Origin: Chryseobacterium soli
GTDB taxonomy: Bacteria > Bacteroidota > Bacteroidia > Flavobacteriales > Weeksellaceae
DNA length: 64,000 bases
Assembly: GCF_000737705.1 (NCBI RefSeq)
Contig: NZ_JPRH01000007.1
Coordinates: 124,001-188,000 of the forward strand
Direction: 5' to 3'
Shown here: in pieces, positions 16,042 through 24,810 of the stretch
Layout of the letters: each line of letters opens with the position of its first letter
Position numbering within the stretch: position 1 is the first letter of the stretch
Translations under genes and position numbers: made by a program
Notes under the pieces: model-generated
Databases searched by the model: none
Seen by the model: the letters and a program-made list of their open reading frames with translations, nothing else
Told to the model about the DNA's origin: nothing

Positions 16042-17040
16042 ATGAAATCACAGGATCAATTACCACAAAAAATAAGCGGAAAAACCGTTGTTATTACAGG
16101 AGGAAGCAGCGGAGTAGGAAGAGCCACTGCTGAAGCATTTGCACTAGAAGGGTGTAATATCGTTATTGCCGCCAGAGGAAAAGAAGCCCTGGATGAAACC
16201 GTAGCATTATGCAGAGATTTAGGAGCCATAGCCATTGGCGTTGTTACCGATGTTTCTATAGCATCAGATGTTGAAAACCTGGCAAAAACAGCCTTACAAT
16301 TCAATGGAAGAATTGATATCTGGGTTAATAATGCGGGAGTCATGGCCAGTGGAAAGTTTGAGGAAATACCTATGGAACTCCATGAACATGTCATAAAAAC
16401 CAATTTATTCGGATACATGCATGGCGCGTACAGCGTGCTGCCAATTTTTAAAAAACAGCAGGAAGGAATTCTTATCAATAACGTATCCATTGGAGGCTTT
16501 ATGCCGGCTCCTTACAGTGCCGTCTATTCCGCTACAAAATTTGGTATCCGGGGAATGATGGAATGCCTGAACGGAGAAATTTCCAATTCTAAAGATATTC
16601 ATATCTGTAACCTCTATCCGCAAATCCAGCAGTCTACAGGAAATATGCATTCTGCAAAATATTCAGGACTGGATTTTAAAATACCGCCATTTGCAGCCGA
16701 TCCACGCGATACCGCTGCTAAAATAGTACAACTTGCAAGAAGTCCTCAAAAAGACCTCTTTCCCGATACCACTTCACTCGTTCTTAAAACCGTATACGGC
16801 TTATTCCCAAAACCTATTATTAATATCGCTTCAGCAGGAATGCGTCTCATGATGAAGATGAAAAATGCGCCCTCTGATCCCGGAAATGTTCTGCAGGAAT
16901 CCAAAAATCCCCATAAAATTTACGGAGAAACCATGCTGCCCGTACCTTCCCGAAATACTAAAATGGCACTGTTGGCAGGACTTGGAATTGGATTAACCTA
17001 TATACTGTTGAAAAACCACTCTGATAAAAAAGACAGTTAA
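16042..17040 (+). CDS. Short-chain dehydrogenase/reductase with C-terminal membrane segment
   Basis: An NAD(P)-dependent oxidoreductase of 332 residues. Residues 10-250 are a classical SDR Rossmann domain: TGGSSGVG (cofactor glycines), NNAGVMASG, the serine of VSIGGF and the YSATK catalytic Tyr-Lys. The C-terminal extension ends in a hydrophobic span (TKMALLAGLGIGLTYILLK) that probably tethers it to the membrane. The substrate is unknown. A DoxX-like membrane protein gene follows after 17 bases, so the pair likely forms one unit with membrane-linked redox chemistry. Confidence 0.88.
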   Translation: MKSQDQLPQKISGKTVVITGGSSGVGRATAEAFALEGCNIVIAARGKEALDETVALCRDLGAIAIGVVTDVSIASDVENLAKTALQFNGRIDIWVNNAGVMASGKFEEIPMELHEHVIKTNLFGYMHGAYSVLPIFKKQQEGILINNVSIGGFMPAPYSAVYSATKFGIRGMMECLNGEISNSKDIHICNLYPQIQQSTGNMHSAKYSGLDFKIPPFAADPRDTAAKIVQLARSPQKDLFPDTTSLVLKTVYGLFPKPIINIASAGMRLMMKMKNAPSDPGNVLQESKNPHKIYGETMLPVPSRNTKMALLAGLGIGLTYILLKNHSDKKDS

Positions 17041-17057
17041 ACTTAAAAATTAAACAA

Positions 17058-17450
17058 ATGGATACGCAACTCATCAAAAAAATAGGAAGATATGCATTGG
17101 GCGGATTTTTAATATCAGCCGGTATAGGACATTTAACCTTTGCCCGAAAAGAATTTAAAGCTCAGGTACCGGAATGGGTACCTCTTGAAAAAGATGATAC
17201 TGTATTCTACTCAGGTATTGCCGAAATTGCTTTAGGAACTGCATTGATTGGAGCTTCTGAAAAGCAACAGGATATCGTAGGAAAAGTGGCAGGAACTTTT
17301 TTCGCTGCGGTATTTCCAGGAAATATTGCACAGTACAAAGACCGGAAAGATGGTTTCGGGCTGGATACTGATAATAAAAGACTGCTGAGATTATTTTTTC
17401 AGCCGGTATTAATAGCCTGGGCTCTTGGTTCTACAAAAACAGATAAATAG
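17058..17450 (+). CDS. DoxX-like small membrane protein
   Basis: A 130-residue protein with about four hydrophobic segments (ALGGFLISAGIGHLTF, FYSGIAEIALGTALIG, VAGTFFAAVFPGNIAQYKD, LLRLFFQPVLIAWALG). Length, the GHL/F motif in the first helix and the AEI motif in the second fit the DoxX/DUF4267-like group of small quinol-oxidase-associated or redox membrane proteins. It lies directly behind the membrane-tethered SDR and is presumably co-transcribed. The precise biochemical role is unknown. Confidence 0.72.
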   Translation: MDTQLIKKIGRYALGGFLISAGIGHLTFARKEFKAQVPEWVPLEKDDTVFYSGIAEIALGTALIGASEKQQDIVGKVAGTFFAAVFPGNIAQYKDRKDGFGLDTDNKRLLRLFFQPVLIAWALGSTKTDK

Positions 17451-17558
17451 ACTATTATTAATATTATAAGGGTAATGACATGAAAAAAAAATCTTTAAAA
17501 TTGGAAAAAACTTCTTCATGTTAAAAATAGTATAAATTTTGGACTGATATTTAAATTC

Positions 17559-17569
17559 GGTCGAAAAAT
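17559..17569 (+). promoter_or_regulatory. Candidate TetR operator, copy 1
   Basis: GGTCGAAAAAT immediately before the -7 box of the tetR gene. The same 11 bases occur inverted at 18211-18221 before the MFS gene; shared placement before the first two genes of the unit is typical of a local repressor site. Confidence 0.4.
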
Positions 17570-17572
17570 TTG

Positions 17573-17580
17573 TATATTTG
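17573..17580 (+). promoter_or_regulatory. -7 promoter box of tetR
   Basis: TATATTTG matches the Bacteroidetes TAnnTTTG element, 16 bases before the ATG. No clear TTG at the expected -33 distance. Confidence 0.5.
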
Positions 17581-17596
17581 CATCAGTATTTTAAAT

Positions 17597-18196
17597 ATGG
17601 CCAACGAAAATTTTAAAAATCAGGTAATCACTGCTGCTCAAAAACTTTTCCAGAAACACGGATTGGGTATGGTGACCATGGAAGATGTCGCAAAAGCGGT
17701 AGGAAAGGGGAAAAGTACCCTTTATTATTATTTTAAAAGTAAAGAAGAAATTTTCAATGCAGTTTTGGATTCAGAGATCAGTGATGTAGTTACTGAAACA
17801 TTAAAAAGGCTTAGCATACACGATATTTTCCTGGATAAACTGAAAGCTTTTACCCATACAAAATTTGAGATGGTTCAAAAGCGTAAATCCTTATATAAAG
17901 CCATGGAAGCCGGGATGGATGCTGAGGCATTTTCCCAATATATGGAAGCTAAAAAACAGATTCACCAAAAATATCTGCAGAAAGAAATCCTTATTTTACA
18001 GCAGGTATTTTTCAATGCCATACAAAGGAATGAAATCCCTGACATGGACATTAATCAGATTGAAAAGAATATTTTTCTCTTCCTTTCCGCGATACGTGGG
18101 ATCAACAGAGAGTTTGTTGTTCATGGAAATCCTGATGATGACGGGAAAGATGTTCTTAACCAATTCTGTGAATTATATTATCGTGGAATCCGGTAA
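17597..18196 (+). CDS. TetR-family transcriptional regulator
   Basis: A 199-residue regulator. The N-terminal helix-turn-helix is clear (AAQKLFQKHGLGMVTMEDVAKAVGKGKSTLYYYFKSKEEIFNAV); the C-terminal 140 residues are helical and hold the effector pocket and dimer interface. It precedes an MFS exporter and an isochorismatase-like hydrolase, the classical layout of a local efflux/resistance repressor. The inducing compound is unknown. ATG 17597 is chosen over an upstream in-frame codon because the -7 box lies between them. Confidence 0.92.
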   Translation: MANENFKNQVITAAQKLFQKHGLGMVTMEDVAKAVGKGKSTLYYYFKSKEEIFNAVLDSEISDVVTETLKRLSIHDIFLDKLKAFTHTKFEMVQKRKSLYKAMEAGMDAEAFSQYMEAKKQIHQKYLQKEILILQQVFFNAIQRNEIPDMDINQIEKNIFLFLSAIRGINREFVVHGNPDDDGKDVLNQFCELYYRGIR

Positions 18197-18210
18197 TATT
18201 TTTTTTATTT

Positions 18211-18221
18211 ATTTTTCGACC
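18211..18221 (-). promoter_or_regulatory. Candidate TetR operator, copy 2
   Basis: ATTTTTCGACC, the exact reverse complement of the site before tetR, lies 30 bases before the start codon of the MFS gene in the 55-base tetR-MFS gap. Confidence 0.4.
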
Positions 18222-18251
18222 CAATTTTAATTTTAGTCTATAAAAAATAAT

Positions 18252-19523
18252 ATGAATTTTGCTAACGCCTTCAGAGTCTTTAAATCCCGTGATTACCGGT
18301 TGTTTTTTACAGGACAGTTAATTTCAAGAATAGGAATGTGGATGCAGCGTACTGCGGTAATCTGGGTAATTTACACCATGACGAACTCTGTTCTGATGGT
18401 AGGGGTAGCCACTTTTGCCGAGCAGTTTCCATCCTTTTTATTATCTCCGGCAGGAGGAATTACTGCCGACCGGTACAACCGATACAAAATTCTGATGGCC
18501 ACGCAAATTATCTCCGCACTGCAAGCCGTTTTATTAACTGTTTGTTATGTATACGGATACCATTCTGTATCAATACTGCTACTGTTAAGTTTAATGCTCG
18601 GGATCGCCAATGCCTACGATATTCCGGCACGGCAGGCCATGGTTAATGATCTGGTAAAATCCAATGAAGATCTGCCGGCTGCTATCGCCATGAATTCCTC
18701 ACTCAATAACCTGACCCGTCTGGCAGGACCTGCGCTAGCGGGAATTGTTATTGCCAATTATGGGGCAGCTATTTGTTTCGGAACCAATGCCATTAGTTTT
18801 ATCGCAGTGATTATTTGTTTAAATATGATCCATTTTCCAGCTTATAAAGCTCCTCTAAAAAGAAAACAACCGTGGACAGACTTTAAAGAAGGCTTCGATT
18901 ATATGAAAAAACAACCGGAGATTTCTAAAACACTTTTGCTCTGCAGCCTGGTCAGTTTTTTTGTGATTACCTATAATACGTTGCAGCCCTATTTTGCCAA
19001 ATCGGTGTTTCATGGAGATGCCGCTACCTACGGGTATATAACTGCGGCGACAGGATTGGGTGCTTTTACCAGTACTTTATTCATAGCCTCGCAGAAAAAA
19101 GTAAGCAATCTTAAAATAATACTTTTTTTCAATCTTTTGTTATTGGGAGCAGGGCTTATTGCGATGTCATTTGTAAAAATATTACCTGTTTACATCATAT
19201 TCTGCTTCATCTGCGGATTTGGAACCATGTCTATTATGCCGATCTGTAATACCATTATTCAAACCGTCTCTGTGGTGGAAATGCGTGGACGTGTGATTGG
19301 TTTCTTTGCTATGGCTACGCTGGGTACTCTGCCTTTGGGAAGTCTTATCATTGGCTGGATTTCTAAATACATCAGTGCCCAGCACTGCCAATTGGCGCAG
19401 GGAATTCTCTGTCTTATTATTGTGATGTTTTTCTACAAATTTTTAAAAGGTGAAAAAAAACCGGATTCCTGTGAAGGCGATCTGGAGATTCAACATAAAA
19501 AAGATATTATTTTAAACCCATAA
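18252..19523 (+). CDS. MFS exporter, EntS/MFS_3-like
   Basis: An inner-membrane transporter of 423 residues with about 12 hydrophobic spans. N-terminus FRVFKSRDYRLFFTGQLISRIGMWMQRTAVIWVIYTMT is characteristic of the MFS_3 group of drug and siderophore exporters, as is GGITADRYNRYKILM with the conserved loop 2-3 (GxxADRxxR). Located between tetR and the isochorismatase-like gene (11 bases), so it is likely TetR-controlled efflux. The cargo cannot be predicted from sequence. Confidence 0.9.
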   Translation: MNFANAFRVFKSRDYRLFFTGQLISRIGMWMQRTAVIWVIYTMTNSVLMVGVATFAEQFPSFLLSPAGGITADRYNRYKILMATQIISALQAVLLTVCYVYGYHSVSILLLLSLMLGIANAYDIPARQAMVNDLVKSNEDLPAAIAMNSSLNNLTRLAGPALAGIVIANYGAAICFGTNAISFIAVIICLNMIHFPAYKAPLKRKQPWTDFKEGFDYMKKQPEISKTLLLCSLVSFFVITYNTLQPYFAKSVFHGDAATYGYITAATGLGAFTSTLFIASQKKVSNLKIILFFNLLLLGAGLIAMSFVKILPVYIIFCFICGFGTMSIMPICNTIIQTVSVVEMRGRVIGFFAMATLGTLPLGSLIIGWISKYISAQHCQLAQGILCLIIVMFFYKFLKGEKKPDSCEGDLEIQHKKDIILNP

Positions 19524-19534
19524 ATACGATAAAA

Positions 19535-20095
19535 ATGCAAAACAACAATTCAACGGCATTGCTGGTTCTCGACATGCAGGAAAATCTGCTGCAGAGATTA
19601 GAAGGAAGTGAAAAACTGATTTATAACGTATCAAAAGCCATACAATATGCGAGGGAACATGCAATTCCGGTGATCTATGCAGTGGTAGGATTTAAGAAAG
19701 GCCTTCCGGAAATTAATATCCACAATAAAACCTTTGGGAATTTAGCATCCATGCTGGAAAAAATCAGTATGGAAGACTTTATGACCATCGTACCTCAATT
19801 GGCCCCGGTTGAAAATGAGCCTGTTGTTATCAAGAAAAGGTTCAGTGCTTTTGTGGGCAGTGATCTGGAAGTTATTATAAGGTCACAGCAAATCAAACAT
19901 CTGGTGATGTGCGGTGTGGTTACAAGCGGTGTTATTCTGTCTACGGCACTGGAAGCAGCGGATAAAGATTATCAGCTCACCATTTTGTCGGATGGTTGTC
20001 AGGATCAGCAGCCTGATGTTCATCAGATGTTGATGGAAAAAATACTTCCCAGACACGCGGTTATCCAAACCAGTGAAGAGTGGATTAAAAGTTAA
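19535..20095 (+). CDS. Isochorismatase-like hydrolase lacking the usual cysteine
   Basis: A 186-residue protein with the isochorismatase-like fold: Asp13 in LVLDMQENLL, Lys100/101 in VVIKKRFSAFVGSDLE and the helix CGVVTSGVILSTALEAADKDY. In cysteine-hydrolase members the last motif reads G-x-x-T-x-x-C-V; here the cysteine position is Val133, so a cysteine nucleophile is absent. This matches a known subfamily with a TSGV motif and could mean isochorismatase-type water chemistry or another activity. It is the last gene of the tetR-MFS unit. Substrate unknown. Confidence 0.85.
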   Translation: MQNNNSTALLVLDMQENLLQRLEGSEKLIYNVSKAIQYAREHAIPVIYAVVGFKKGLPEINIHNKTFGNLASMLEKISMEDFMTIVPQLAPVENEPVVIKKRFSAFVGSDLEVIIRSQQIKHLVMCGVVTSGVILSTALEAADKDYQLTILSDGCQDQQPDVHQMLMEKILPRHAVIQTSEEWIKS

Positions 20096-20147
20096 ATGAA
20101 ATTTTCCCTGCTACCTTGTGTATCGGGGATTTTTTATAAAATTAAGT

Positions 20148-20852
20148 CTAAAGTGTCGTTTTATTTTCAAGCACCTTCTGAATATACCCGGACAGGAGCT
20201 TTGTATTTCCGCTATAATGATGATTTCCGTGAATATGTTTCATATGATAGTTGGAACCCAGCGTAATTTGCTGGTAAGGAAAGTGGAGAAATTCAAAATT
20301 ACTCAGGATCAGGGTTACCGGAACCGTATGTATTTTATTGATTTCAGGAACTACAGCCATGCTGCCTTTAGGTTCCATACCGAAATATTCGTTGAGATGG
20401 ATTTTAAAATCAGTCGTTTTTGAAGGACCAATAATAAAAACATGCTGAATTTTCTTTTTTAAATGGTCTGTAAAATGATTGTACACAAAAGGAGTAACAT
20501 CCGCCCCGAAAGAATAGCCTACCAAAATTACTTTTTGATTCTTCCGTCCGTTAAGCTGCTGATTGATATAGGATTCGATCTGTGCGGAGGTCTGTTGCGG
20601 CGTTTTTTTATTCCAGAAATACGTTTTTGTATTTAAGGCAAAAACATCATATCCCAAAGTATGAAAGTCATCGTTTAACCCTTTTGAAAAAGAATTAAAC
20701 CCGGCATCTCCACTGATGTAAAAAATAATAGGCTTATTGGTATGCGAATTCCATACAGATATTTCAAAATCATTTTTAGAGCTGCAGGCCTGCAGCAGCA
20801 GTAATGCGGCAACAGGAAGTAGTTTCAGAAGGAATAATACTGCATTTTTCAT
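20148..20852 (-). CDS. AcvB/VirJ-like alpha/beta hydrolase lipoprotein
   Basis: A 234-residue envelope protein. Signal with lipobox LLLLQAC (acyl-Cys 23), then an alpha/beta-hydrolase of the VirJ family: FYISGDAGFNSFSKGLNDDF (oxyanion region, VirJ hallmark GDGG-like) and nucleophile motif VGYSFGAD (Ser114), with the late histidine in HIHGNHHYSG. In Agrobacterium and Rhizobium, AcvB/AtvA proteins hydrolyse lysyl-phosphatidylglycerol made by an MprF/LpiA partner. Here the gene overlaps the end of mprF by four bases, so the same make-and-cleave pairing is strongly suggested. Periplasmic action is inferred from the signal. Confidence 0.85.
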   Translation of the reverse strand: MKNAVLFLLKLLPVAALLLLQACSSKNDFEISVWNSHTNKPIIFYISGDAGFNSFSKGLNDDFHTLGYDVFALNTKTYFWNKKTPQQTSAQIESYINQQLNGRKNQKVILVGYSFGADVTPFVYNHFTDHLKKKIQHVFIIGPSKTTDFKIHLNEYFGMEPKGSMAVVPEINKIHTVPVTLILSNFEFLHFPYQQITLGSNYHMKHIHGNHHYSGNTKLLSGYIQKVLENKTTL

Positions 20853-23425
20853 GGCTTCATAACCTTATTAAGTGAGGCTGGAATTTGTAACAGATCAAAA
20901 TCACTGTTGTAGACCAGATATTTATTTTCCCAGGTACTGGCATATTTTTCTTTAAAATTTCTAAGCGTCTGATACGATTTAAAACTGCCGACTCTCTGAT
21001 ACGCAAACTGTAAGACATCTTCAGCCGTATTGCTGGGCTGCTGCATTCCGGCCATAGGAGTCATTCCCATATTGATGTATTGAAGATTTTTACTTTTGGC
21101 ATATTCTACCAGCTTTACAATTAGCAGATCAATACTGCCACTGGGGGCATCTTCAGTTTTTCTCACCATATCATAGCTGCATTCATCAGGAGCACAGTGA
21201 GGAATGATATTCAGGAATGCCACACATTTCCGGTCAGCATTCCATATAAGGATAAGATCTTCAGTTTGTACCGTTTCAGCATTGAACATTCCTTCTGCAA
21301 AAACGATTTCTTTTTTATCAGATTCTGTCAGCCAAAGATCAGAAACATTTTTTATCTGGGCAATAATCTCTTCCGGATGAGGAGCATACAATATCTCTGC
21401 ATAATATCCGGATTTTTCTAAACCGTTAATGCTGTTCCGGATTGATTTTTTATCCTTTCCGGTCAGACTGAATTTTTCAGTATCCACTACAGCATCCTGG
21501 CCGATGAAAAGTTTTTGCTTTTTCAGGGGATTAAAGTAAATCAACCCGCTTTCATCTACCCGGTAATAGCACGTTTTTAAATTATTTTGTTGACAGTAAT
21601 GATCAAATTCCCGGATCAGATCTGTTTTATCCCTTTCCGGGCATACAGGCTCTTCCAGTACCACTGCAAAACCATTGGCTGTTCTGAATGAAACAAATCC
21701 GTGAACATCTTCGGAAAAATAAAACTGTTTTTCCTGGGTTAGTTTAAAATAATCCAGTGAAGAATTTCCGTATTCTTTCACGAGATTCTCTGCACTGCTG
21801 CGGTTTTCAGTGTCATCCTGCTCCCGGTGAATATTCATTCTGTAAAATGAAAATATAAGGAAAAGCCAGGAAGTAATTCCTAATATATAATTCAGGTTTT
21901 GAAAATCCCTTCCAAACGGAGTATTGGCAACAAGTCCTGAATCTTTAAACAGAAGAAACGTGTATAACGTATAATATACCGCCTGTTCTTTGGTAAAATT
22001 GATTCCAAAATGCCGTTCACTGATAAAGTAAAAAGCAAGACAGTCAAAAATAAAAATAATGATGAAAATTCCTAAAAACCAGCTGAATCCCCGATGAATA
22101 GATATTCTTTTTGCCTTTAAAATATATTCCTTTCGGCTGTATATCAATAATCCTAACGTGAACAATGCAAATAACGCTTCTTCATAATCTAATGCTTTTA
22201 ACACATTGAATACAGCCGAAGTTATGGTAAGAACTACCGCAAAATACCATGCCCTTTTAGAACCACGAAAAAGATTAGCCGAAGTTACCAGCAACAGGAT
22301 TCCCGAAATAAGCGTCAGTATTTTAGAGAGATGAATAGCTTCCAGAGGAAGATAGTTTTTTAGGATATGAATTCTGTTGGTAAGTGCCGGAGTAATAACG
22401 GAAAGGAGATTTATAATCCCTAAAGAAAAAATCATGAAAACCGGCAGTACCCTGGCGAAAAGCTTTCTTCCGCTCCACAAATAAGAAAAAATTCCCAATA
22501 CCAACGGAAGCCAGAATTCAAAAACACGATATAACAGCGTAACTCCTAAGCCATCTGCATGGCTGTATCCGAAATTAGCAAGGATAAAAGTAAGGGAAAA
22601 TTCTACCGCTCCCAGTCCGCGCAGAAATGGCGATACGATCATCAGTAACACAGAAACCACATATGAAATTGCCGCTGCAGAAAATGAAGCCGGAACCCCA
22701 AAAGCATACATGGCTATTAAAAGGTGAAAAACACCACAAAATTCAATGGCTATCGAAACCAGGACGGTGAGCCAGAATTGTTTTTTATCAATATCACTGC
22801 TGAAAATTTCTTCAGCAGAACTAATCAGTTTGGGAAATTTTTTCTCGAAAAACAGATAGAAAGAGTTTTTCTTTCTGAATGAAATAAAAATACAATAACA
22901 TCCCACAAGTACAGCAGTAAGTATAGAAATTCCGATCCAGCTGTCACTGAAATTTTTATTGATAAATACGGCGTAACCAATCAACGGAATGCCTACCATT
23001 AAAACCGTCAGTAATCCCACAAAACCGTACACCGCACTTGCCTGATGGATTTTAGAAGACTTATAGCCTTTGGTTCTGATATTCCTGGGAAGATAAGCCA
23101 GAGAACTTACTCCTCCGGCCGGAAGAAAAATACTCAGAAAATTTCGCTTAAGAAATAAGCCGACTGCATCAGCCAGCTTTATATTCAATCCGGTACTCCG
23201 GAAGCTCGTTACGTACATCAATCCCTGCAGAAGAACATAGAAAAAAGTCAGTACAATTCCGGATACTATCCACCATATATCTGCATTTTTAAGTTCCGGA
23301 CCAATGGCAGCCATTTCATGTCTTTCACTCCTGAAAAATACAAATGCCAGCAGCAAAATAATAACGGCAAGGACTTCCTTCCAGCCTACCTGTTTAATAA
23401 TTTTTGAGATTTTCATGATCTTCAT
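20849..23425 (-). CDS. mprF: MprF-type aminoacyl-phosphatidylglycerol synthase/flippase
   Basis: An 858-residue inner-membrane protein. The first ~510 residues contain about 13-14 hydrophobic spans (flippase/UPF0104 part, with LPAGGVSSLAYLPRN), and residues about 530-858 form the DUF2156 GNAT-like aminoacyltransferase (VKEYGNSSLDYFKLTQEKQF, FRTANGFAVVLEEPVCP, the NMGMTPMAGM segment). MprF transfers lysine or alanine from tRNA to phosphatidylglycerol and flips it outward, lowering surface charge and giving resistance to cationic peptides. The amino acid used cannot be told. It overlaps a VirJ-like hydrolase gene (ATGA, 4 bases). Confidence 0.93.
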   Translation of the reverse strand: MKIMKISKIIKQVGWKEVLAVIILLLAFVFFRSERHEMAAIGPELKNADIWWIVSGIVLTFFYVLLQGLMYVTSFRSTGLNIKLADAVGLFLKRNFLSIFLPAGGVSSLAYLPRNIRTKGYKSSKIHQASAVYGFVGLLTVLMVGIPLIGYAVFINKNFSDSWIGISILTAVLVGCYCIFISFRKKNSFYLFFEKKFPKLISSAEEIFSSDIDKKQFWLTVLVSIAIEFCGVFHLLIAMYAFGVPASFSAAAISYVVSVLLMIVSPFLRGLGAVEFSLTFILANFGYSHADGLGVTLLYRVFEFWLPLVLGIFSYLWSGRKLFARVLPVFMIFSLGIINLLSVITPALTNRIHILKNYLPLEAIHLSKILTLISGILLLVTSANLFRGSKRAWYFAVVLTITSAVFNVLKALDYEEALFALFTLGLLIYSRKEYILKAKRISIHRGFSWFLGIFIIIFIFDCLAFYFISERHFGINFTKEQAVYYTLYTFLLFKDSGLVANTPFGRDFQNLNYILGITSWLFLIFSFYRMNIHREQDDTENRSSAENLVKEYGNSSLDYFKLTQEKQFYFSEDVHGFVSFRTANGFAVVLEEPVCPERDKTDLIREFDHYCQQNNLKTCYYRVDESGLIYFNPLKKQKLFIGQDAVVDTEKFSLTGKDKKSIRNSINGLEKSGYYAEILYAPHPEEIIAQIKNVSDLWLTESDKKEIVFAEGMFNAETVQTEDLILIWNADRKCVAFLNIIPHCAPDECSYDMVRKTEDAPSGSIDLLIVKLVEYAKSKNLQYINMGMTPMAGMQQPSNTAEDVLQFAYQRVGSFKSYQTLRNFKEKYASTWENKYLVYNSDFDLLQIPASLNKVMKP

Positions 23426-23500
23426 AGTGATGTATGCTTTATAGGTTTACCCCGGTAAAACTCCTCAATAAAAATAATTAAAAATATTTTAGGAGTTGAT

Positions 23501-23508
23501 TATATTTG
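23501..23508 (+). promoter_or_regulatory. -7 promoter box of the deacetylase gene
   Basis: TATATTTG, a match to TAnnTTTG, 12 bases before the ATG at 23521. It overlaps an in-frame TTG, which argues against that TTG being the start. Confidence 0.55.
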
Positions 23509-23520
23509 TATACAAATCAA

Positions 23521-24270
23521 ATGGCTATGAATAAGACGGTTACCTTTCTGATTGTTGTTTTTTTAACGATATGGAATTTTACATATTCTCAAAAAAACAC
23601 AGCAGGCGCTGATAAATGCTACCTCTATCTCACTTTTGATGATGGCCCGCTGAACGGAAGTGAAAATATCAATACCATTATTCTTCAGGAAAAAATTAAA
23701 ATCAGCGTTTTTATGGTAGGTGAACATGTCATTAAAGATAAGCAAATGGATTCCTATGCAAAATACTATGACGAAAATCCCTATATTGATGAATACAATC
23801 ATAGTTTTTCCCACGTCAACAACCATTACGAAGCCTTTTACAGCAATACCGAAAAATCTGTGAATGATATCCTGTATAATCAGTCATTATTAAAACTGCC
23901 TTATAAAATAGTCCGCTTACCGGGCCGTAATATGTGGCGACTCAATGGAAGAGTAAAAAATGATGGTCCCAGCGGAATACAGACAGCCGATCAGCTGGCA
24001 AAACTCGGATATAAGGTAGTCGGGTGGGATATAGAATGGCAGCATCGTCTTGAAGATGGAACACCGATACAGTCGGTGGAAGAAATGTATAGCTCGGTAA
24101 AGAATCTATGCACCTCAGATAAAACATTTGTTAAAAATAATGTAGTGATGTTAATTCATGACGAAATGTTTCAAAAAAGCTGGGAAGAATCCGAACTTAA
24201 ACAGCTTATTGATCTTCTCCGGACAGATTCAGATGAGATCTTCGATCAAATGAAATTCTATCCGCAATAG
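23521..24270 (+). CDS. NodB-type polysaccharide deacetylase, secreted
   Basis: A 249-residue carbohydrate esterase 4-like protein with a signal peptide (to about residue 23, WNFTYSQ). NodB motifs are intact: TFDDGP (residues 38-43, base and metal Asp), HSFSH (94-98, metal histidines), RLPGRNMWR (from 132) and the late histidine in MLIHDEM (His213). It should remove acetyl groups from a glycan such as peptidoglycan or an exopolysaccharide in the periplasm or outside. It is divergent from mprF. ATG 23527 is an equally possible start. Confidence 0.88.
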   Translation: MAMNKTVTFLIVVFLTIWNFTYSQKNTAGADKCYLYLTFDDGPLNGSENINTIILQEKIKISVFMVGEHVIKDKQMDSYAKYYDENPYIDEYNHSFSHVNNHYEAFYSNTEKSVNDILYNQSLLKLPYKIVRLPGRNMWRLNGRVKNDGPSGIQTADQLAKLGYKVVGWDIEWQHRLEDGTPIQSVEEMYSSVKNLCTSDKTFVKNNVVMLIHDEMFQKSWEESELKQLIDLLRTDSDEIFDQMKFYPQ

Positions 24271-24566
24271 CAGATTCCATCTCAAGGTTTGTAAAATATT
24301 AAAATGCAGTATGAATGTTATTTTAACATTCATTAAATCAGTTTTTTATGTTTATTTCATGACTTTTTATATCGTACATTGAAATATTCATTCACAAGAT
24401 GACCCATTTCCAATCATTTTTTATGAATTATTCTCTCATTTTGATAAAATTGGGAAATTGAGCTGGTAAATGGGTAAAATATTTTCCATTTTTGTAATTA
24501 TTTTACACTTAAAAATGCTTTTTTTTGCCATATTTCGAAAAAAAATTAAAGAATTTTACAATTTCT

Positions 24567-24712
24567 CTTATCATATTTTTTCCTTTAAAAATGATTCCCT
24601 TTTTGCAGGTTTTTTTTAGAGTTAAATCACTCTTAATGAATTTCTTTAGTATTTTATATCATCATTTTTACGATAACCTTATCATAAAATGTATGTCATT
24701 CTTATCATAAAA
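24567..24712. promoter_or_regulatory. Repeated CTTATCATA motif upstream of the xylan-locus regulator
   Basis: The 540-base AT-rich gap 24271-24810 holds no credible gene. It contains CTTATCATA at 24567-24575 and the longer CTTATCATAAAA twice, at 24678-24689 and 24701-24712, 23 bases apart (about two helical turns). The reverse complement TATGATAAG occurs twice before the GH35 gene (42805, 42923). A TATATTTG -7 box for the regulator is at 24782-24789. Likely binding sites for the Nudix regulator, by inference. Confidence 0.45.
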
Positions 24713-24810
24713 AATAGATATGTAAGCTGTTGATATGCAGTTGATAATGTTAGATTTATTTTTTTATCTCGATTGAATTTTTATATTTGTGATGTTACGT
24801 AAATGTTAAC

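Noticed and set aside
17597..20095. A siderophore (enterobactin-like) cluster suggested by EntS-like MFS plus isochorismatase-like gene
   Set aside because: No entA/C/E/F-type or NRPS gene is present, and both families are broad.
24525..24710. 61-residue frame upstream of the Nudix regulator
   Set aside because: Low-complexity Phe/Ile/Leu translation from AT-rich DNA containing the repeated motif; no coding signature.
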